The notes below the pieces were generated by a model. That model saw only the letters and a list, made by a program, of their open reading frames with translations. It was not told the origin of the DNA and ran no database searches. The position numbers were made by a program, and so were the translations under genes. A stretch of DNA of 64,000 bases from Janibacter sp. HTCC2649 (GTDB lineage Bacteria; Actinomycetota; Actinomycetes; Actinomycetales; Dermatophilaceae). Below are positions 26,452 to 35,868 of the stretch, in pieces; the stretch's first letter is position 1, and each line of letters opens with the position of its first letter. The stretch spans positions 4,128,804 to 4,192,803 of the forward strand of contig NZ_CH672413.1 of NCBI RefSeq assembly GCF_000152705.1. The letters run 5' to 3'.

Positions 26452-28797
26452 ATGGCCGATCGCCCCGAGTTCGCCGAAAACCCTGCCACGACCGACCCCG
26501 AGGACACCCCGAGACGAGGGTTGAGCCGCCGTCATTTCGGCTACGTCATCGCCGGATCGACCCTCATGGTCGCGGTCGAGCTGTCCCGCGCAGAGACGAG
26601 TGAGGCCGCGGTTCCGTCGCCGCCGCAGATCGCCTCGCTGTTCGACCTGCTCGACGCGCAGAACCTCGCGGCCGTGCCGACATCGGGCCTCATCGCCATC
26701 GTCGTGAACGAGGACGGCACCGCGACCTTCGCCATCCCGCGCACCGAGGTCGGGCAAGGCATCACGACCTCGACGGCGATGATCATCGCCGAGGAGCTCG
26801 ACCTCCCGGTGGAACGGGTCAACGTCACCCTGGCGCCGGCTCGCCAGGAGCTGGTCTTCAACCAGCTCACGGGTGGCTCGAGCACGACGTTCACGACCTT
26901 CACCCCCATTCGCGTCGCAGCAGCGACGGCACGCACGCGGCTCGTCAACACGGCCGCGGCCCATTGGGGTGTCAGCCCGTCGACGCTGACGACCAAGGCC
27001 GGTGTCATCAGCGCGGCAGACGGCCGCACGGTGACCTATGGCGCGATCGCCAAGGCCGCCGCCAGCGCCGTCACCCTCACCATCCCGGTGACCCTCAAGG
27101 CGCGCAGCTCCTTCGGTGTCATCGGCACGAGCAGAGGTCGCACGGACGCGCGCGACATCGTCACCGGCAAGAAGGACTTCGCCCTCGACCTCCACGTCCC
27201 TGACGCGCTGCCGACCATGGTCGCGCGCCCCCCGACGCACAAGGGAGTGCCGATCTCGGTCGCCAACCTGGCCGCCCTGCGAGCGATGCCCGGAGTGACG
27301 GACGTCGTCATCGTGTCCTCCGGGGTCGCGATCCGGGCCAAGACCTTCGGTCAGTGCATCGACGCCGTTCGCGCGGTGGACGCGCAGTGGTCGGGCGGGG
27401 CAGTCGCGGGAGCCAGCGACGCAACGGTGCTGGCCGGCATACGCAAGGCCGAGATTCCCATGGTCGTGCCCACGGTGCCGATCCTGACGAAAACCGTCGA
27501 CGCCAATTTCACGTTCATGTTCCGCAGCAGCGCTGCCCTCGAACCCAATGCCGCCATCGCGGACGTTCGGGCCGACTCGGCCACGGTCTGGGCCGGCGTC
27601 AAGGCCCCGATCGTCGCGCAGGCGGAGATCGCCCAAGCCGTCGGCCTGCCGATCTCGGCGGTCAAGGTCAACGTCATCACCGGCGGTGGGTCGTTCGGCC
27701 ACAAGCTGTTCGCCGACGCCGCGGTCGAGTCCGCGCGGATCTCCAAGGCCATGGGCAAGCCGGTCAAGCTGCTCTGGCACCGCGCCGACGAGCCGCGACA
27801 GGGTCGCCTCCACCCCATGTGCACCTCGCGAGTGCGGGCCACGGTCCTCGCCGGCCAGGTGCTGTCCTTCGAGCAGCGCCACACGAGCGTCAAGACCGAC
27901 TTCGGCCACGGCTTCGGTGACCTCTTCTCGTCCATCGCGGCCAAGCTGCCCACCGGTCTGGGCAACCTCTCGGTGGCCGAGACGGTCTTCCAGCTGACCC
28001 AGGAGATCCCCTACAACTTCGGCGTCGTCACCCAGCTGCTCAACGAGACTGACCAGCGCTTCTCGACGGGGGCGATGCGCAACATCTACTCACCCGACGT
28101 GCGCACCGCCAACGAGCTCGTCATCGACCGACTGGCCGCGATGTCGGGCCAGGACCCGCTGGCGTTCCGCCTCGCCCACCTCAAGGACGAGGAGGTCAAG
28201 GCGGTGCTGCGCAAGGTCGCCGCAGAGGGGCAGTGGGGTCGCAAGATGCCGGCCGGCATGGCCCAGGGCATCGCCATCCACAAGGAGTACAAGGGCGCCA
28301 CCGCGGTGCTCGTCGAGATCGACTGCAGACCGGAGACGGTGAACCGACGCATCCGCGACGGTGTCGGTGGACCGCGCTTGACCAAGGCGGTCGTGGGCAT
28401 CGACGCAGGACTCGTCGTCAACCCGACCGGTGTCGAGGCCCAGATGATCGGCGGCTTCAACGACGGTCTCGCCATGGCGCTCACCGCGAGCTGCCACCTC
28501 AAGGACGGTCACTTCCTCGAGGCGAGCTGGGACAACTACTTCTACACACGCCAGTGGAACACCCCACCAGACCTGCGCGTCGTGATCATGGACTCCACCT
28601 CGGACACCCCCGGTGGCGTGGGCGAGGCCGGCGTCGCGGCGTCCTTCGCAGCGGTGGCCTGTGCCTACGCGCGAGCGACCGGCACGATGCCCACGACGTT
28701 CCCGATCAACCACAACGACCCGATCGCCTTCGAGGTCAAGACCTTCATCCCCTCCGTCCCCGAGTCGCCGACCGACGGCCTCTCCTACACCTACTGA
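26452..28797 (+). CDS. Tat-exported molybdopterin subunit of a xanthine dehydrogenase-family hydroxylase (IorB-like)
   Basis: The 781-residue protein is the molybdenum-cofactor subunit of an aldehyde/isoquinoline oxidoreductase-type enzyme. The N-terminus has a twin-arginine signal, SRRHFGYV near 25-32 followed by a hydrophobic run. Later features include RTEVGQGITTSTAMIIAEEL near 96, VITGGGSFGHKLFADAA near 406, RAMP-like TGAMRNIYSPDVRTANEL near 540 and GGVGEAGVAASFAAV near 722, where the glutamate of GEAG is the catalytic base in this family. It is followed after 8 bases by its 2Fe-2S subunit. There is no FAD subunit, as in IorAB, so a cytochrome or quinone would accept electrons. Substrate unknown. 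Confidence 0.85.
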   Translation: MADRPEFAENPATTDPEDTPRRGLSRRHFGYVIAGSTLMVAVELSRAETSEAAVPSPPQIASLFDLLDAQNLAAVPTSGLIAIVVNEDGTATFAIPRTEVGQGITTSTAMIIAEELDLPVERVNVTLAPARQELVFNQLTGGSSTTFTTFTPIRVAAATARTRLVNTAAAHWGVSPSTLTTKAGVISAADGRTVTYGAIAKAAASAVTLTIPVTLKARSSFGVIGTSRGRTDARDIVTGKKDFALDLHVPDALPTMVARPPTHKGVPISVANLAALRAMPGVTDVVIVSSGVAIRAKTFGQCIDAVRAVDAQWSGGAVAGASDATVLAGIRKAEIPMVVPTVPILTKTVDANFTFMFRSSAALEPNAAIADVRADSATVWAGVKAPIVAQAEIAQAVGLPISAVKVNVITGGGSFGHKLFADAAVESARISKAMGKPVKLLWHRADEPRQGRLHPMCTSRVRATVLAGQVLSFEQRHTSVKTDFGHGFGDLFSSIAAKLPTGLGNLSVAETVFQLTQEIPYNFGVVTQLLNETDQRFSTGAMRNIYSPDVRTANELVIDRLAAMSGQDPLAFRLAHLKDEEVKAVLRKVAAEGQWGRKMPAGMAQGIAIHKEYKGATAVLVEIDCRPETVNRRIRDGVGGPRLTKAVVGIDAGLVVNPTGVEAQMIGGFNDGLAMALTASCHLKDGHFLEASWDNYFYTRQWNTPPDLRVVIMDSTSDTPGGVGEAGVAASFAAVACAYARATGTMPTTFPINHNDPIAFEVKTFIPSVPESPTDGLSYTY

Positions 28798-28805
28798 GGA
28801 TCGAC

Positions 28806-29285
28806 ATGCCTGAGCAAACCTTCATCCTCAACGGAGAACGCGTCACCGTTGACATCGAGGACAACGTCCGACTTCTCTGGGTCCTTCGCGACGTCCTCGG
28901 CGTCACCGGCCCCAAGTACGGCTGTGGCATCAACGTCTGCAAGGCGTGCACGAGCCACATCAACGGCAAGGCCTTCAACCCGTGCTCGGTCAAGGTGTCC
29001 GACATCAAGGACACCGACGAGGTGACGACGATCGAGGGCCTGGCCGACACGACGCCCGGCGACGACCTGCACCCCATGCAGGAAGCCTGGCTCGACCGTG
29101 ACGTCGCGCAGTGCGGCTACTGCCAGCCCGGCCAGATCATGGCAGCCGTCGCGCTCGTGAAAAAGGTTGCGGCAGAAGGTCGTTCGATCAACGACAACGA
29201 CCTGGACGGCATACGTAACATCTGCCGTTGTGGCACCTACTCCCGCATCCGTGAAGCCATCAAGGACGGCGCCTCACGCATGTAG
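28806..29285 (+). CDS. 2Fe-2S subunit of the molybdenum hydroxylase (IorA-like)
   Basis: The 159-residue protein has an N-terminal plant-type 2Fe-2S domain (YGCGINVCKAC with a later NPC) and a C-terminal helical 2Fe-2S domain (CGYCQPGQI and CRCGTYSRIREAI). It passes electrons from the molybdenum site. ATG 28806 follows GAGG in the spacer after the large subunit; the much longer open frame from 28233 is a shadow of that gene. It probably folds with the large subunit and rides through Tat on that signal. The order large-small is the reverse of many homologues. Confidence 0.9.
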   Translation: MPEQTFILNGERVTVDIEDNVRLLWVLRDVLGVTGPKYGCGINVCKACTSHINGKAFNPCSVKVSDIKDTDEVTTIEGLADTTPGDDLHPMQEAWLDRDVAQCGYCQPGQIMAAVALVKKVAAEGRSINDNDLDGIRNICRCGTYSRIREAIKDGASRM

Positions 29286-29305
29286 CCGGACGCCCACAGA
29301 CAGCG

Positions 29306-29349
29306 AACTGCCCGCCGCCTCGTCCCCAGGGACGAAGCGGCGGGCAGTT
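29306..29349. terminator. Bidirectional terminator hairpin
   Basis: A 21-bp stem with one mismatch (arms AACTGCCCGCCGC... and ...GCGGCGGGCAGTT) has a very small loop at 29,326-29,329. It lies between the ends of the convergent iorA-like and dctA-like genes. Confidence 0.85.
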
Positions 29350-29355
29350 GTCTGC

Positions 29356-30714
29356 TCAGTGACCGACGGTCTGCGAGTCCGGGTCGCCGACGAGGTCTTG
29401 TTCCTCGCGGTCGTCGACCATGGTGGCCTCGTCGAACGGATCCTGTCCGGAGAGCACCCGGTCGAGCTTGGGCCGGTCGAGCTCGCCGACCCAGTGGCCG
29501 ATGAGGACGGTGGCGATCGAGTTCCCGGCGAAGTTCGTCAGGGCTCGCGCCTCGCTCATCATCCGGTCGATGCCGACGATGAAGCCGACGCCGTCGACGA
29601 GGTCCGGGCGGTGCGACTGCAGGCCACCCGCCAAGGTCGCCAGACCGGCGCCAGTGACCCCGGCCGCACCCTTGGACGCGATGATCATGAAGACGAGCAG
29701 CGAGATCTGCTGGCCGAGGCCGAACGGCTTGTCGAGAGCCTCGGCGATGAACAGCGAGGCCATCGTGAGATAGATCGCCGTGCCGTCGAGGTTGAACGAG
29801 TAGCCCGTCGGGACAGTGATGCCCACGACCGGACGTGAGACACCGAGGTGCTCCATCTTGGCGATGAGGCGGGGGAGTGCGGACTCCGAGGAGGACGTCG
29901 ACAGGATGAGGAGGAACTCACGGCTGAGGTAGCGCAGCAGCGAGAAGACGTTGATGCCGGTGACGACCTTGAGGATCGTGCCGAGGATGAAGAACACGAA
30001 GATCGCGCAGGTGATGTAGAAGGCGATCATGATGAGCGCCAGCGACTTCAGGGCTTCCCATCCGGTGGCTCCTACAACGGCCGCCATCGCTCCGAACGCG
30101 CCGATGGGGGCTGCATACATGATCATCGACATGAGGCGGAAGACGAGACGCTCCATGTGCTTGATCCCGTTGAGGATCGGCTCACCGGCGCGACCCATCT
30201 TCTGCAGAGCGAAGCCCGCGAGCAGGGCGACGAGCAGGGCCTGGAGCACGGACCCGGAGGTCAGCGCGGAGACGAGCGTGTCGGGGATGAGCCCGAGGAT
30301 GAAGTCGACGGTGGAGGTGTGCTCCTCGCCCACGGCCTTCTGGCCGCTCGACGCGAGCTCGTCGGTGAGGTGCAGACCGGCGCCGGGCTTGACGATGTTG
30401 CCGACGACGAGGCCGATCGCGAGGGCCACTGTCGACATGGTGAGGAAGTAGCCGAGGGCGAGGCCGCCGACCTTGCCGACCTGGGCGGCCTTTCGCACCG
30501 ATCCGATGCCGAGCACGATGGTGCAGAAGATGATCGGGCTGATCATCATCTTGATGAGGTTGACGAACGCCGTCCCCATCCACTTGAGCTTGACCCCGAA
30601 CTCGGGGGCGATGATCCCGACGGCGATGCCGGCGACCATGGCGATGATGACGGCGATGTAGAGCCAATGGGTTCGGTCCCGGCGTGCGGGCCGTACGACG
30701 ACGTTGTCGGTCAC
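29356..30714 (-). CDS. dctA: C4-dicarboxylate:cation symporter (DctA family)
   Basis: The 452-residue membrane protein imports succinate, fumarate or malate with protons or sodium. It shows DAACS signatures: FVNLIKMMISPIIFCTIVLGI near 50, STSSSESALPRL (the serine-rich stretch) near 272, TGYSFNLDGTAIYLTMASLF near 305 and MIIASKGAAGVTGAGLATLA near 345. About eight membrane helices plus two re-entrant loops are expected. GTG 30714 has AGGAG seven bases upstream; the open frame continues to 31110 but overlaps the divergent kinase. The two-component pair opposite is its probable regulator. Confidence 0.9.
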   Translation of the reverse strand: MTDNVVVRPARRDRTHWLYIAVIIAMVAGIAVGIIAPEFGVKLKWMGTAFVNLIKMMISPIIFCTIVLGIGSVRKAAQVGKVGGLALGYFLTMSTVALAIGLVVGNIVKPGAGLHLTDELASSGQKAVGEEHTSTVDFILGLIPDTLVSALTSGSVLQALLVALLAGFALQKMGRAGEPILNGIKHMERLVFRLMSMIMYAAPIGAFGAMAAVVGATGWEALKSLALIMIAFYITCAIFVFFILGTILKVVTGINVFSLLRYLSREFLLILSTSSSESALPRLIAKMEHLGVSRPVVGITVPTGYSFNLDGTAIYLTMASLFIAEALDKPFGLGQQISLLVFMIIASKGAAGVTGAGLATLAGGLQSHRPDLVDGVGFIVGIDRMMSEARALTNFAGNSIATVLIGHWVGELDRPKLDRVLSGQDPFDEATMVDDREEQDLVGDPDSQTVGH

Positions 30715-30780
30715 GGGTGTCTCCTGGGTCGGGACCCGGTGGTTCCGGATCGGTGAGCGACCCTGAGTCTGCTGGCGGGA

Positions 30781-30794
30781 GTGACTAGGGTCAC
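30781..30794. promoter_or_regulatory. GTGAC palindrome in the dctA/kinase gap
   Basis: GTGAC-TAGG-GTCAC is a small inverted repeat in the gap between the divergent genes. TAGGGT within it could also be a -10 for the kinase gene. A response-regulator site is possible but unproven. Confidence 0.4.
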
Positions 30795-30857
30795 CGTTGT
30801 GTTCATTGAGTGCCGGGATTCCCTCACGCAGGTGACCCGCCGACCGCATGCGTGGGT

Positions 30858-32537
30858 ATGCCGGTGAGATCGCCTCGCGCGGGCGCCTCACCTTCGCGGT
30901 GGAGCGTCGCCACGCAGACGTTCGTGCTGCAGGTGGGTGTGGCGCTGCTCGTGGTCGCCGTCGGGTTGGTCGCGGCCTATGTGCAGGCGCGTCGGGCACA
31001 GACGCAGGAGGCGACCTCGCGGGCGATGTCGGTGGCGCGCACGGTCGCGTCGACCCCGGAGGTGGTCGACGCGTTGACTGCGGCTCCGGTTGCTCCGTCG
31101 TCGACGTCACCCGTGCAGGAGTTCGCCGAAGAGGTGCGCAAGGCGACGCAGACCGACTTCGTCGTCGTCATGACGCCGAGCGCCGTCCGCCTCTCCCATC
31201 CCGACCCGCGCCAGGTGGGCCAACGCTTCCTGGGCCACATCGATGACGCCCTGCACGGGGGTGAGGTCGTCGAGGACTACACCGGCACCCTCGGCCCCTC
31301 CCGTCGGGTCGTCGTGCCGGTCGACTCCGATGCCGGACAGGTCGTCGGCCTCGTCTCCGTCGGGATCAAGCGCACCGAGCTGTCCAAGGCGGTGCAGGCG
31401 CAGCTCCCGGCCCTCCTCGTCGCCGGGGGCGCGGCGGCCCTGCTCTCCGGGATCGGCACCGGACTCGTCTCCCGGCGCACCCGGCGTCAGACGTTGGGGC
31501 TGGGGGAGGCGCAGCTGCGCGAGATGTACGAGTACTACGACGCCGTCCTCCACGCCGTCACCGAGGGCCTGCTCCTCGTCGACGACAAGGGTCGCCTCCA
31601 GCTCGCCAACGACGAAGCGGTCCGACTGCTCGGCCTTCCGGAGGGTGCGACCGGACGCCCGCTCGCCGAGCTCGGGCTGGCACCCGCCCTCACCGCAGCA
31701 CTGTCGGACGGTGAGCGTCGCGAGGACGAGCTCCACGTCACGGAGGCGCGCGTCCTCGTCCTCGGGACGGCGCCGGCAATGTGGGAGGGGCGTCGACTGG
31801 GAACCGTGGCCACCCTGCGTGACCGCACCGACCTCGAACACCTCACTGGCGAGCTCGACTCGGCGCGGGGCATCACGGAGGCATTGCGGTCGCAGGCCCA
31901 CGAGTCGGCCAACCGGATCCACACGATCGTCTCGCTCATCGAGCTCGGGCACACCGACCGCGCCCTCGAGTTCGCGACCGACGAGCTCGCGGTCACCCAG
32001 CAGCTCGCCGACGACGTCGTCGCGGCTGTCACGGAGCCTGCGCTCGCGGCGCTGCTCGTCGGCAAGAGCGCGCAAGCGAGCGAGCGTGGCATCGACCTGC
32101 GGATCGCGCCGGGTGCCGAGTGGCCCTCCGGTGCCGTGCCGGTCCGGGACGTCGTCACCATCGTCGGCAACCTCATCGACAACGCTTTCGACGCGGTGAC
32201 GACCGGCGTCTCCGGCGCCGAGCGACGGGTCGACGTGGATGCCCGGGTCGAGCGGAGCTCCGACCCGGGCTCCGACTCACTCATCCTCGAGGTCGCGGAC
32301 TCGGGTCCGGGACTGCCCGAGGACACGGTCGACCTGGTCTTCCGTCGCGGCTTCAGCACCAAGGGCGAGGGCAGCGCCGGCCGCCGGGGGATCGGGCTCG
32401 CGCTCGTCGCCCAGACGATCGACCGGTTGGGTGGCTCCCTCGAGGTGACGGGACCTCCCGGTGCGCGGTTCGCCGTCCGCCTCCCGCTCACCGCGGCCCG
32501 CCCCGACAGCCCCGATCTGGGGAGGGTCGATGCCTGA
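30858..32537 (+). CDS. Sensor histidine kinase of the DcuS/CitA type
   Basis: The 559-residue protein has a membrane helix (about 20-42), an extracytoplasmic PDC/CACHE sensor domain with SHPDPRQVGQRFLGHIDDAL, a second helix near 185-205, a PAS domain (EYYDAVLHAVTEGLLLVDDKG) and a kinase core. The H-box is LRSQAHESANRIHTIVSLIELG-like (His in QAHE), followed by GNLIDNAFDAV (N-box), DSGPGLPE and GRRGIGLALV. This is the C4-dicarboxylate/citrate sensor architecture, matching the divergent dctA. The start is uncertain: GTG 30810 is also in frame. Confidence 0.87.
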   Translation: MPVRSPRAGASPSRWSVATQTFVLQVGVALLVVAVGLVAAYVQARRAQTQEATSRAMSVARTVASTPEVVDALTAAPVAPSSTSPVQEFAEEVRKATQTDFVVVMTPSAVRLSHPDPRQVGQRFLGHIDDALHGGEVVEDYTGTLGPSRRVVVPVDSDAGQVVGLVSVGIKRTELSKAVQAQLPALLVAGGAAALLSGIGTGLVSRRTRRQTLGLGEAQLREMYEYYDAVLHAVTEGLLLVDDKGRLQLANDEAVRLLGLPEGATGRPLAELGLAPALTAALSDGERREDELHVTEARVLVLGTAPAMWEGRRLGTVATLRDRTDLEHLTGELDSARGITEALRSQAHESANRIHTIVSLIELGHTDRALEFATDELAVTQQLADDVVAAVTEPALAALLVGKSAQASERGIDLRIAPGAEWPSGAVPVRDVVTIVGNLIDNAFDAVTTGVSGAERRVDVDARVERSSDPGSDSLILEVADSGPGLPEDTVDLVFRRGFSTKGEGSAGRRGIGLALVAQTIDRLGGSLEVTGPPGARFAVRLPLTAARPDSPDLGRVDA

Positions 32538-33213
32538 GCCCCTGCGTGTCCTCGTCGTGGAGGACGAACCCGTGGCCGCCGAAGCCCACGCAACCTGCGT
32601 CGCGCGGGTGCCGGGATTCGTCGTCGTCGCCATCGCCGCGACCGGCCAGGAAGCCATGAGAGCGTTGCAGGAGAACAAGATCGACGTCGTCCTGCTCGAC
32701 ATGAACCTGCCCGACCGTCACGGCCTCGAGGTCGTGCGAGCCATGCGCGCGGCAGGTCACCACGCCGACGTCATCGCGGTCAGCTCGGCACGCGACCTCG
32801 ACATCATGCGTTCGGCCGTCTCGCTCGGCGTGGTGCAGTACGTCCTCAAGCCGTTCGCCTTCGCCACCCTGCGCGACCGGCTCCAGGCCTACCTCGACTA
32901 CCGCGCGACCCACGTGGCGTCGTCCGAGGTCGGCAGTCAGGCGGAGGTCGACGAGGTCTTTGCCGCCGTGCGCCCGGCTCGCGCCGCGACCCTGCCCAAG
33001 GGCATGTCCGAGGAGCTGCTCGGCCGGGTGGTGTCTGCCCTGCGTGACTCGGCGCAGCCACAGTCGGCCAGTGAGCTCGCGGCCACGCTCGGCGTGAGTC
33101 GGGTGACGGCACGCCGCTATCTCGAGCACCTCCATGACACCGGGGTCGCCACTCGTCGTTCGCGCTACGCCGGCGCGGGTCGTCCCGAGGTCGAGTACGC
33201 CTGGCGCACCTGA
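32530..33213 (+). CDS. Response regulator of the DcuR/CitB type
   Basis: The 227-residue protein has a receiver domain (VLVVEDEP near 7, phosphoacceptor Asp in VVLLDMNLPD near 56, KPF near 107) and a C-terminal DNA-binding domain with SASELAATLGVSRVTARRYLEHL. It overlaps the kinase gene by 8 bases, so the two are co-translated. The predicted target is dctA. Confidence 0.9.
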   Translation: MPEPLRVLVVEDEPVAAEAHATCVARVPGFVVVAIAATGQEAMRALQENKIDVVLLDMNLPDRHGLEVVRAMRAAGHHADVIAVSSARDLDIMRSAVSLGVVQYVLKPFAFATLRDRLQAYLDYRATHVASSEVGSQAEVDEVFAAVRPARAATLPKGMSEELLGRVVSALRDSAQPQSASELAATLGVSRVTARRYLEHLHDTGVATRRSRYAGAGRPEVEYAWRT

Positions 33214-33252
33214 CTCGCCCTGACTCGCACCTGACTTGCACCAGGCAGCACG

Positions 33253-34176
33253 TCAGTCGTCGAGAGCCTTGAGCAGGGTGAGGTTCTTGGACAGCTCGGC
33301 CTCGTCACCGTCGACCGCGGCCCAGAGGACCTCGACGCCGCAGCGCACGATGCACCACAGTCGCCCGACCTCCTCGTCGAGACCCGCGGCGTCACAGGTC
33401 ACCTCGAGCCGGTGACGCACTGACCAGCGCATCGACGCGCCGGTGCCGAGCTCGTCAAACCTGTTGCGCAACAGCGGATGCAGCTCATAGCCGGCCGCAC
33501 CTGCGAGCGGCTTGGGGTCGATGGCCAGCCACGGCGCCCGGCGGGCGGCCAGCACGTTCTGGAAGTGCAGGTCCGTGTGGAGCAGCACCCTCGGACCGGG
33601 TTCGGCGAGCAGCTCCCTGGCCAGACCCGTGACCCGGGTGACGACGCGTCGGGGGATGTCCGTGCGCTGGCGCAGCCGGGTGAGATACGGATCGAGGTAG
33701 GCCGCGAGCGTGCGGATCGTCGGGGGCGCGGCCACGTGCAGCTCGCGATACAGACCACCGATGGCCGTGCACGCCTCATCGATGTCGACGGTCTCCAGGT
33801 CCCGGCTCGAGTCGAGTCTCTCGAGCAGCAGCGCACCTCGCGACGGATCTGCGGCCGCGAGCCGGACCGAGCCCCGCCCGTCCCAGGCGCGCAGGGCGAG
33901 GTGCTCCTGCGCGGACTCGACGTGCGGCCACCCGACCTTGAGGACGAGCGGCTCGCTGTCGGGGTTGTCACGGCGCACCACGGGATGGACGACGGCGGTC
34001 CACCCGGTCATCGGTTCCCCGGCGAGGGCGAGATCCCACTCCTCGAGGCACTCGGCGGTGAGTCGGTCAACGCTCCGCACCCAGTCCGCGCCCGTCGGTC
34101 CACCCTCCGCTGGGAGGCGGCTCATCCAGGTGAGCCACTCCGGCGGCGCGTGGGGGCTGGACCGGCTTTCGCTCAC
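33253..34176 (-). CDS. Aminoglycoside/hydroxyurea phosphotransferase-like kinase
   Basis: The 307-residue protein has an APH-type kinase fold. LLHTDLHFQNVLAA near 199 is the catalytic loop (Asp in HTDLHFQN) and WLAIDPKPLAG near 216 carries the metal-binding aspartate; this pattern is closest to the APH(6)/hydroxyurea kinase branch. It might confer streptomycin-type resistance, but many chromosomal members have no resistance role. GTG 34176 overlaps the upstream lipoprotein gene by 4 bases. Confidence 0.75.
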   Translation of the reverse strand: MSESRSSPHAPPEWLTWMSRLPAEGGPTGADWVRSVDRLTAECLEEWDLALAGEPMTGWTAVVHPVVRRDNPDSEPLVLKVGWPHVESAQEHLALRAWDGRGSVRLAAADPSRGALLLERLDSSRDLETVDIDEACTAIGGLYRELHVAAPPTIRTLAAYLDPYLTRLRQRTDIPRRVVTRVTGLARELLAEPGPRVLLHTDLHFQNVLAARRAPWLAIDPKPLAGAAGYELHPLLRNRFDELGTGASMRWSVRHRLEVTCDAAGLDEEVGRLWCIVRCGVEVLWAAVDGDEAELSKNLTLLKALDD

Positions 34177-35189
34177 GCGAGTCCGGGAAAGGCAGAGAGG
34201 GGTATGCCGTGTCGCTGGGCCAGCGCTGCCACGGTGCCGAGCCAGCTGGGAACCGTCGCAAACACGGTGGCCGCGTCGGCATCGGCGGCGCTGAGCATCG
34301 GGAGCGCGGCGCCGAACGCGCCGAGCAGGGTGGCCATCGCTTCGGTGGCCAGAGTCGCGGATGCTGCGGGTGTCGTCACGGGATGTGGGAGTGGCAGACC
34401 GAGCTCGGGCGCCGGGGCTGCGTCACCAGCTGCCTCGACCAGCTCGGCGGTGAGGGAGTGGAGCTCGGCCAGGTGCGCGGTCCAGACCTTGCGGACGGCC
34501 ACGTCTGAGCGGGCGGCCGCGATCTCGAGGAAGTAGCTCGCCGTGCGCACCGCGGTGATGACGGGCGCGAGAACCGCTGGAGTCGACCAGGCCGCCGCGG
34601 CAGAAGGTGAAGCCGAAGGGGCCACCGTTGACGCGGTGCCGGTGGGTGTCGCAAGGCCGAGGGCGGCGTGGGCCTGCGCCAACACGGCGAGGAGAGTCGG
34701 ACGCAGCTCAGCCTCGGCGGCCTCACACCCCTTGCCCGCGGCGACGATCGTGCCCTCGACCGTGGCCAGGGGTGCGGGGGCGACCGGGACGGAGGGCGAG
34801 GGGGACACCGCGGCCGACGGGGACGGCGACCCGCTCGCCGACGACGTCGGTGACGGCGTGGCAGCAGGGAGCTCGCCCTCGGGGACGCCCCTCTGGCGCA
34901 AGGCGTCGTGCAACACGGTGGCCTGCCGCCCGTGCAGGGGTGCGAGCAGGGCCGAGATCGTCACCTTCGGATCCACCGGTGCCAAGGCCGCCGACTGCAG
35001 TGCGGCCAGGAGCCGAAGCAGCGCGTCCTCGCCGTCGATGGGCGAACGGGTGGGCACGAGCGGAACGTGTGGGGCATCGTCCTCAAGTCGGATGCCGCAC
35101 CCCGAGAGAGCGGCGACGACTGCTCCGAGGGCCCCCGCCGTCACGAGGCGCCGGGACGGGGCCGGGCCCGTCGAGGTGACGTCACGCAT
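34173..35189 (-). CDS. Lipoprotein with ferritin-like (DUF4439-type) character
   Basis: The protein has about 338 residues and a lipobox LSGCG preceded by a hydrophobic stretch (LVTAGALGAVVAA), so it is probably a lipoprotein. A Pro/Ser-rich linker in the middle separates two helical parts, the second with APVITAVRTASYFLEIAAA and KVWTAHLAELHSLTAELVEAAG. In actinobacteria a ferritin-like DUF4439 protein often lies next to rimP, which fits the position; the assignment is tentative. The start is uncertain between 35189 and 35219. Function unknown. Confidence 0.6.
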   Translation of the reverse strand: MRDVTSTGPAPSRRLVTAGALGAVVAALSGCGIRLEDDAPHVPLVPTRSPIDGEDALLRLLAALQSAALAPVDPKVTISALLAPLHGRQATVLHDALRQRGVPEGELPAATPSPTSSASGSPSPSAAVSPSPSVPVAPAPLATVEGTIVAAGKGCEAAEAELRPTLLAVLAQAHAALGLATPTGTASTVAPSASPSAAAAWSTPAVLAPVITAVRTASYFLEIAAARSDVAVRKVWTAHLAELHSLTAELVEAAGDAAPAPELGLPLPHPVTTPAASATLATEAMATLLGAFGAALPMLSAADADAATVFATVPSWLGTVAALAQRHGIPLSAFPGLA

Positions 35190-35232
35190 GGCGGCATCCT
35201 CGCACGCGTGGAAGCGCATGGCCGTCCCCGGC

Positions 35233-35238
35233 TAGAGT
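35233..35238 (+). promoter_or_regulatory. Candidate -10 of the rimP-nusA operon
   Basis: TAGAGT lies about 64 bases before the rimP ATG, giving a leader of roughly 55-60 bases. Confidence 0.45.
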
Positions 35239-35302
35239 GGGCGTCGCTGCGGCGGCCACGCCAACGGTCACCGCGGCTCGAGAACTACAGAGAGGGAGAC
35301 CG

Positions 35303-35866
35303 ATGAGCCGGGACACCGGAGTGCAAGAGCTGATCGACGGTGCACTGCACGGTTCGGGAGTTGTCCTCGAAGAGGTGGTCGTGACTCCCGCTGGACGCCG
35401 TCGCGTCGTCAGGGTCGTCGTGGACCGTGCCCTCGAGGTCACCGGTGACGTCACCGAGACACTTCCCTCCCTCTCGCTCGACGAGATCGCCAGTGCCACG
35501 CACACCGTGAGCGATGCCCTCGACGAATCCGACGTGCTCGGGGAGCAGCCCTACACGCTCGAGGTCACCTCGCCCGGCGTCTCGCGTCCGCTGACCGCGG
35601 CCTCGCACTTCCGTCGCAATGTTGGCCGCCTCGTCGTCCTCACCCCGCAGGACGGTGAGCCCGTCACCGGCCGCATCGTCCGCGCCGGCGACGACGACCT
35701 CACCCTGCTGGTCCCGGCCGTCAAGAAGGCGCCCGAACGTGACGAGATCTTTGCGTATGCCGCGATCGACCGTGCCGATGTGCAGGTCGAGTTCTCGCGC
35801 AAGGACGACACAGACACCACCACCCCCGAGGATGACCTGAACGCGTCGTCCGACAAGGAGAACTGA
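35303..35866 (+). CDS. rimP: Ribosome maturation factor RimP
   Basis: RimP helps assemble the 30S subunit. The 187-residue protein shows the family core: [25 protein letters not shown] near 36, [33 protein letters not shown] near 85 and an SH3-like C-terminal part. ATG 35303 follows GAGGGAG; the open frame begins at 35237 upstream. It leads the conserved rimP-nusA-ylxR-infB-rbfA-truB cluster and is 2 bases from nusA. Confidence 0.93.
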   Translation: MSRDTGVQELIDGALHGSGVVLEEVVVTPAGRRRVVRVVVDRALEVTGDVTETLPSLSLDEIASATHTVSDALDESDVLGEQPYTLEVTSPGVSRPLTAASHFRRNVGRLVVLTPQDGEPVTGRIVRAGDDDLTLLVPAVKKAPERDEIFAYAAIDRADVQVEFSRKDDTDTTTPEDDLNASSDKEN

Positions 35867-35868
35867 CC

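Noticed and set aside
26365-27909. 514-codon minus-strand frame opposite the molybdenum hydroxylase
   Set aside because: No recognisable motifs, Arg/Gly-rich shadow composition.
30810-30857. Alternative longer start of the histidine kinase
   Set aside because: GTG 30810 has no better ribosome site and adds a Pro/Gly-rich stretch; kept only as an alternative.
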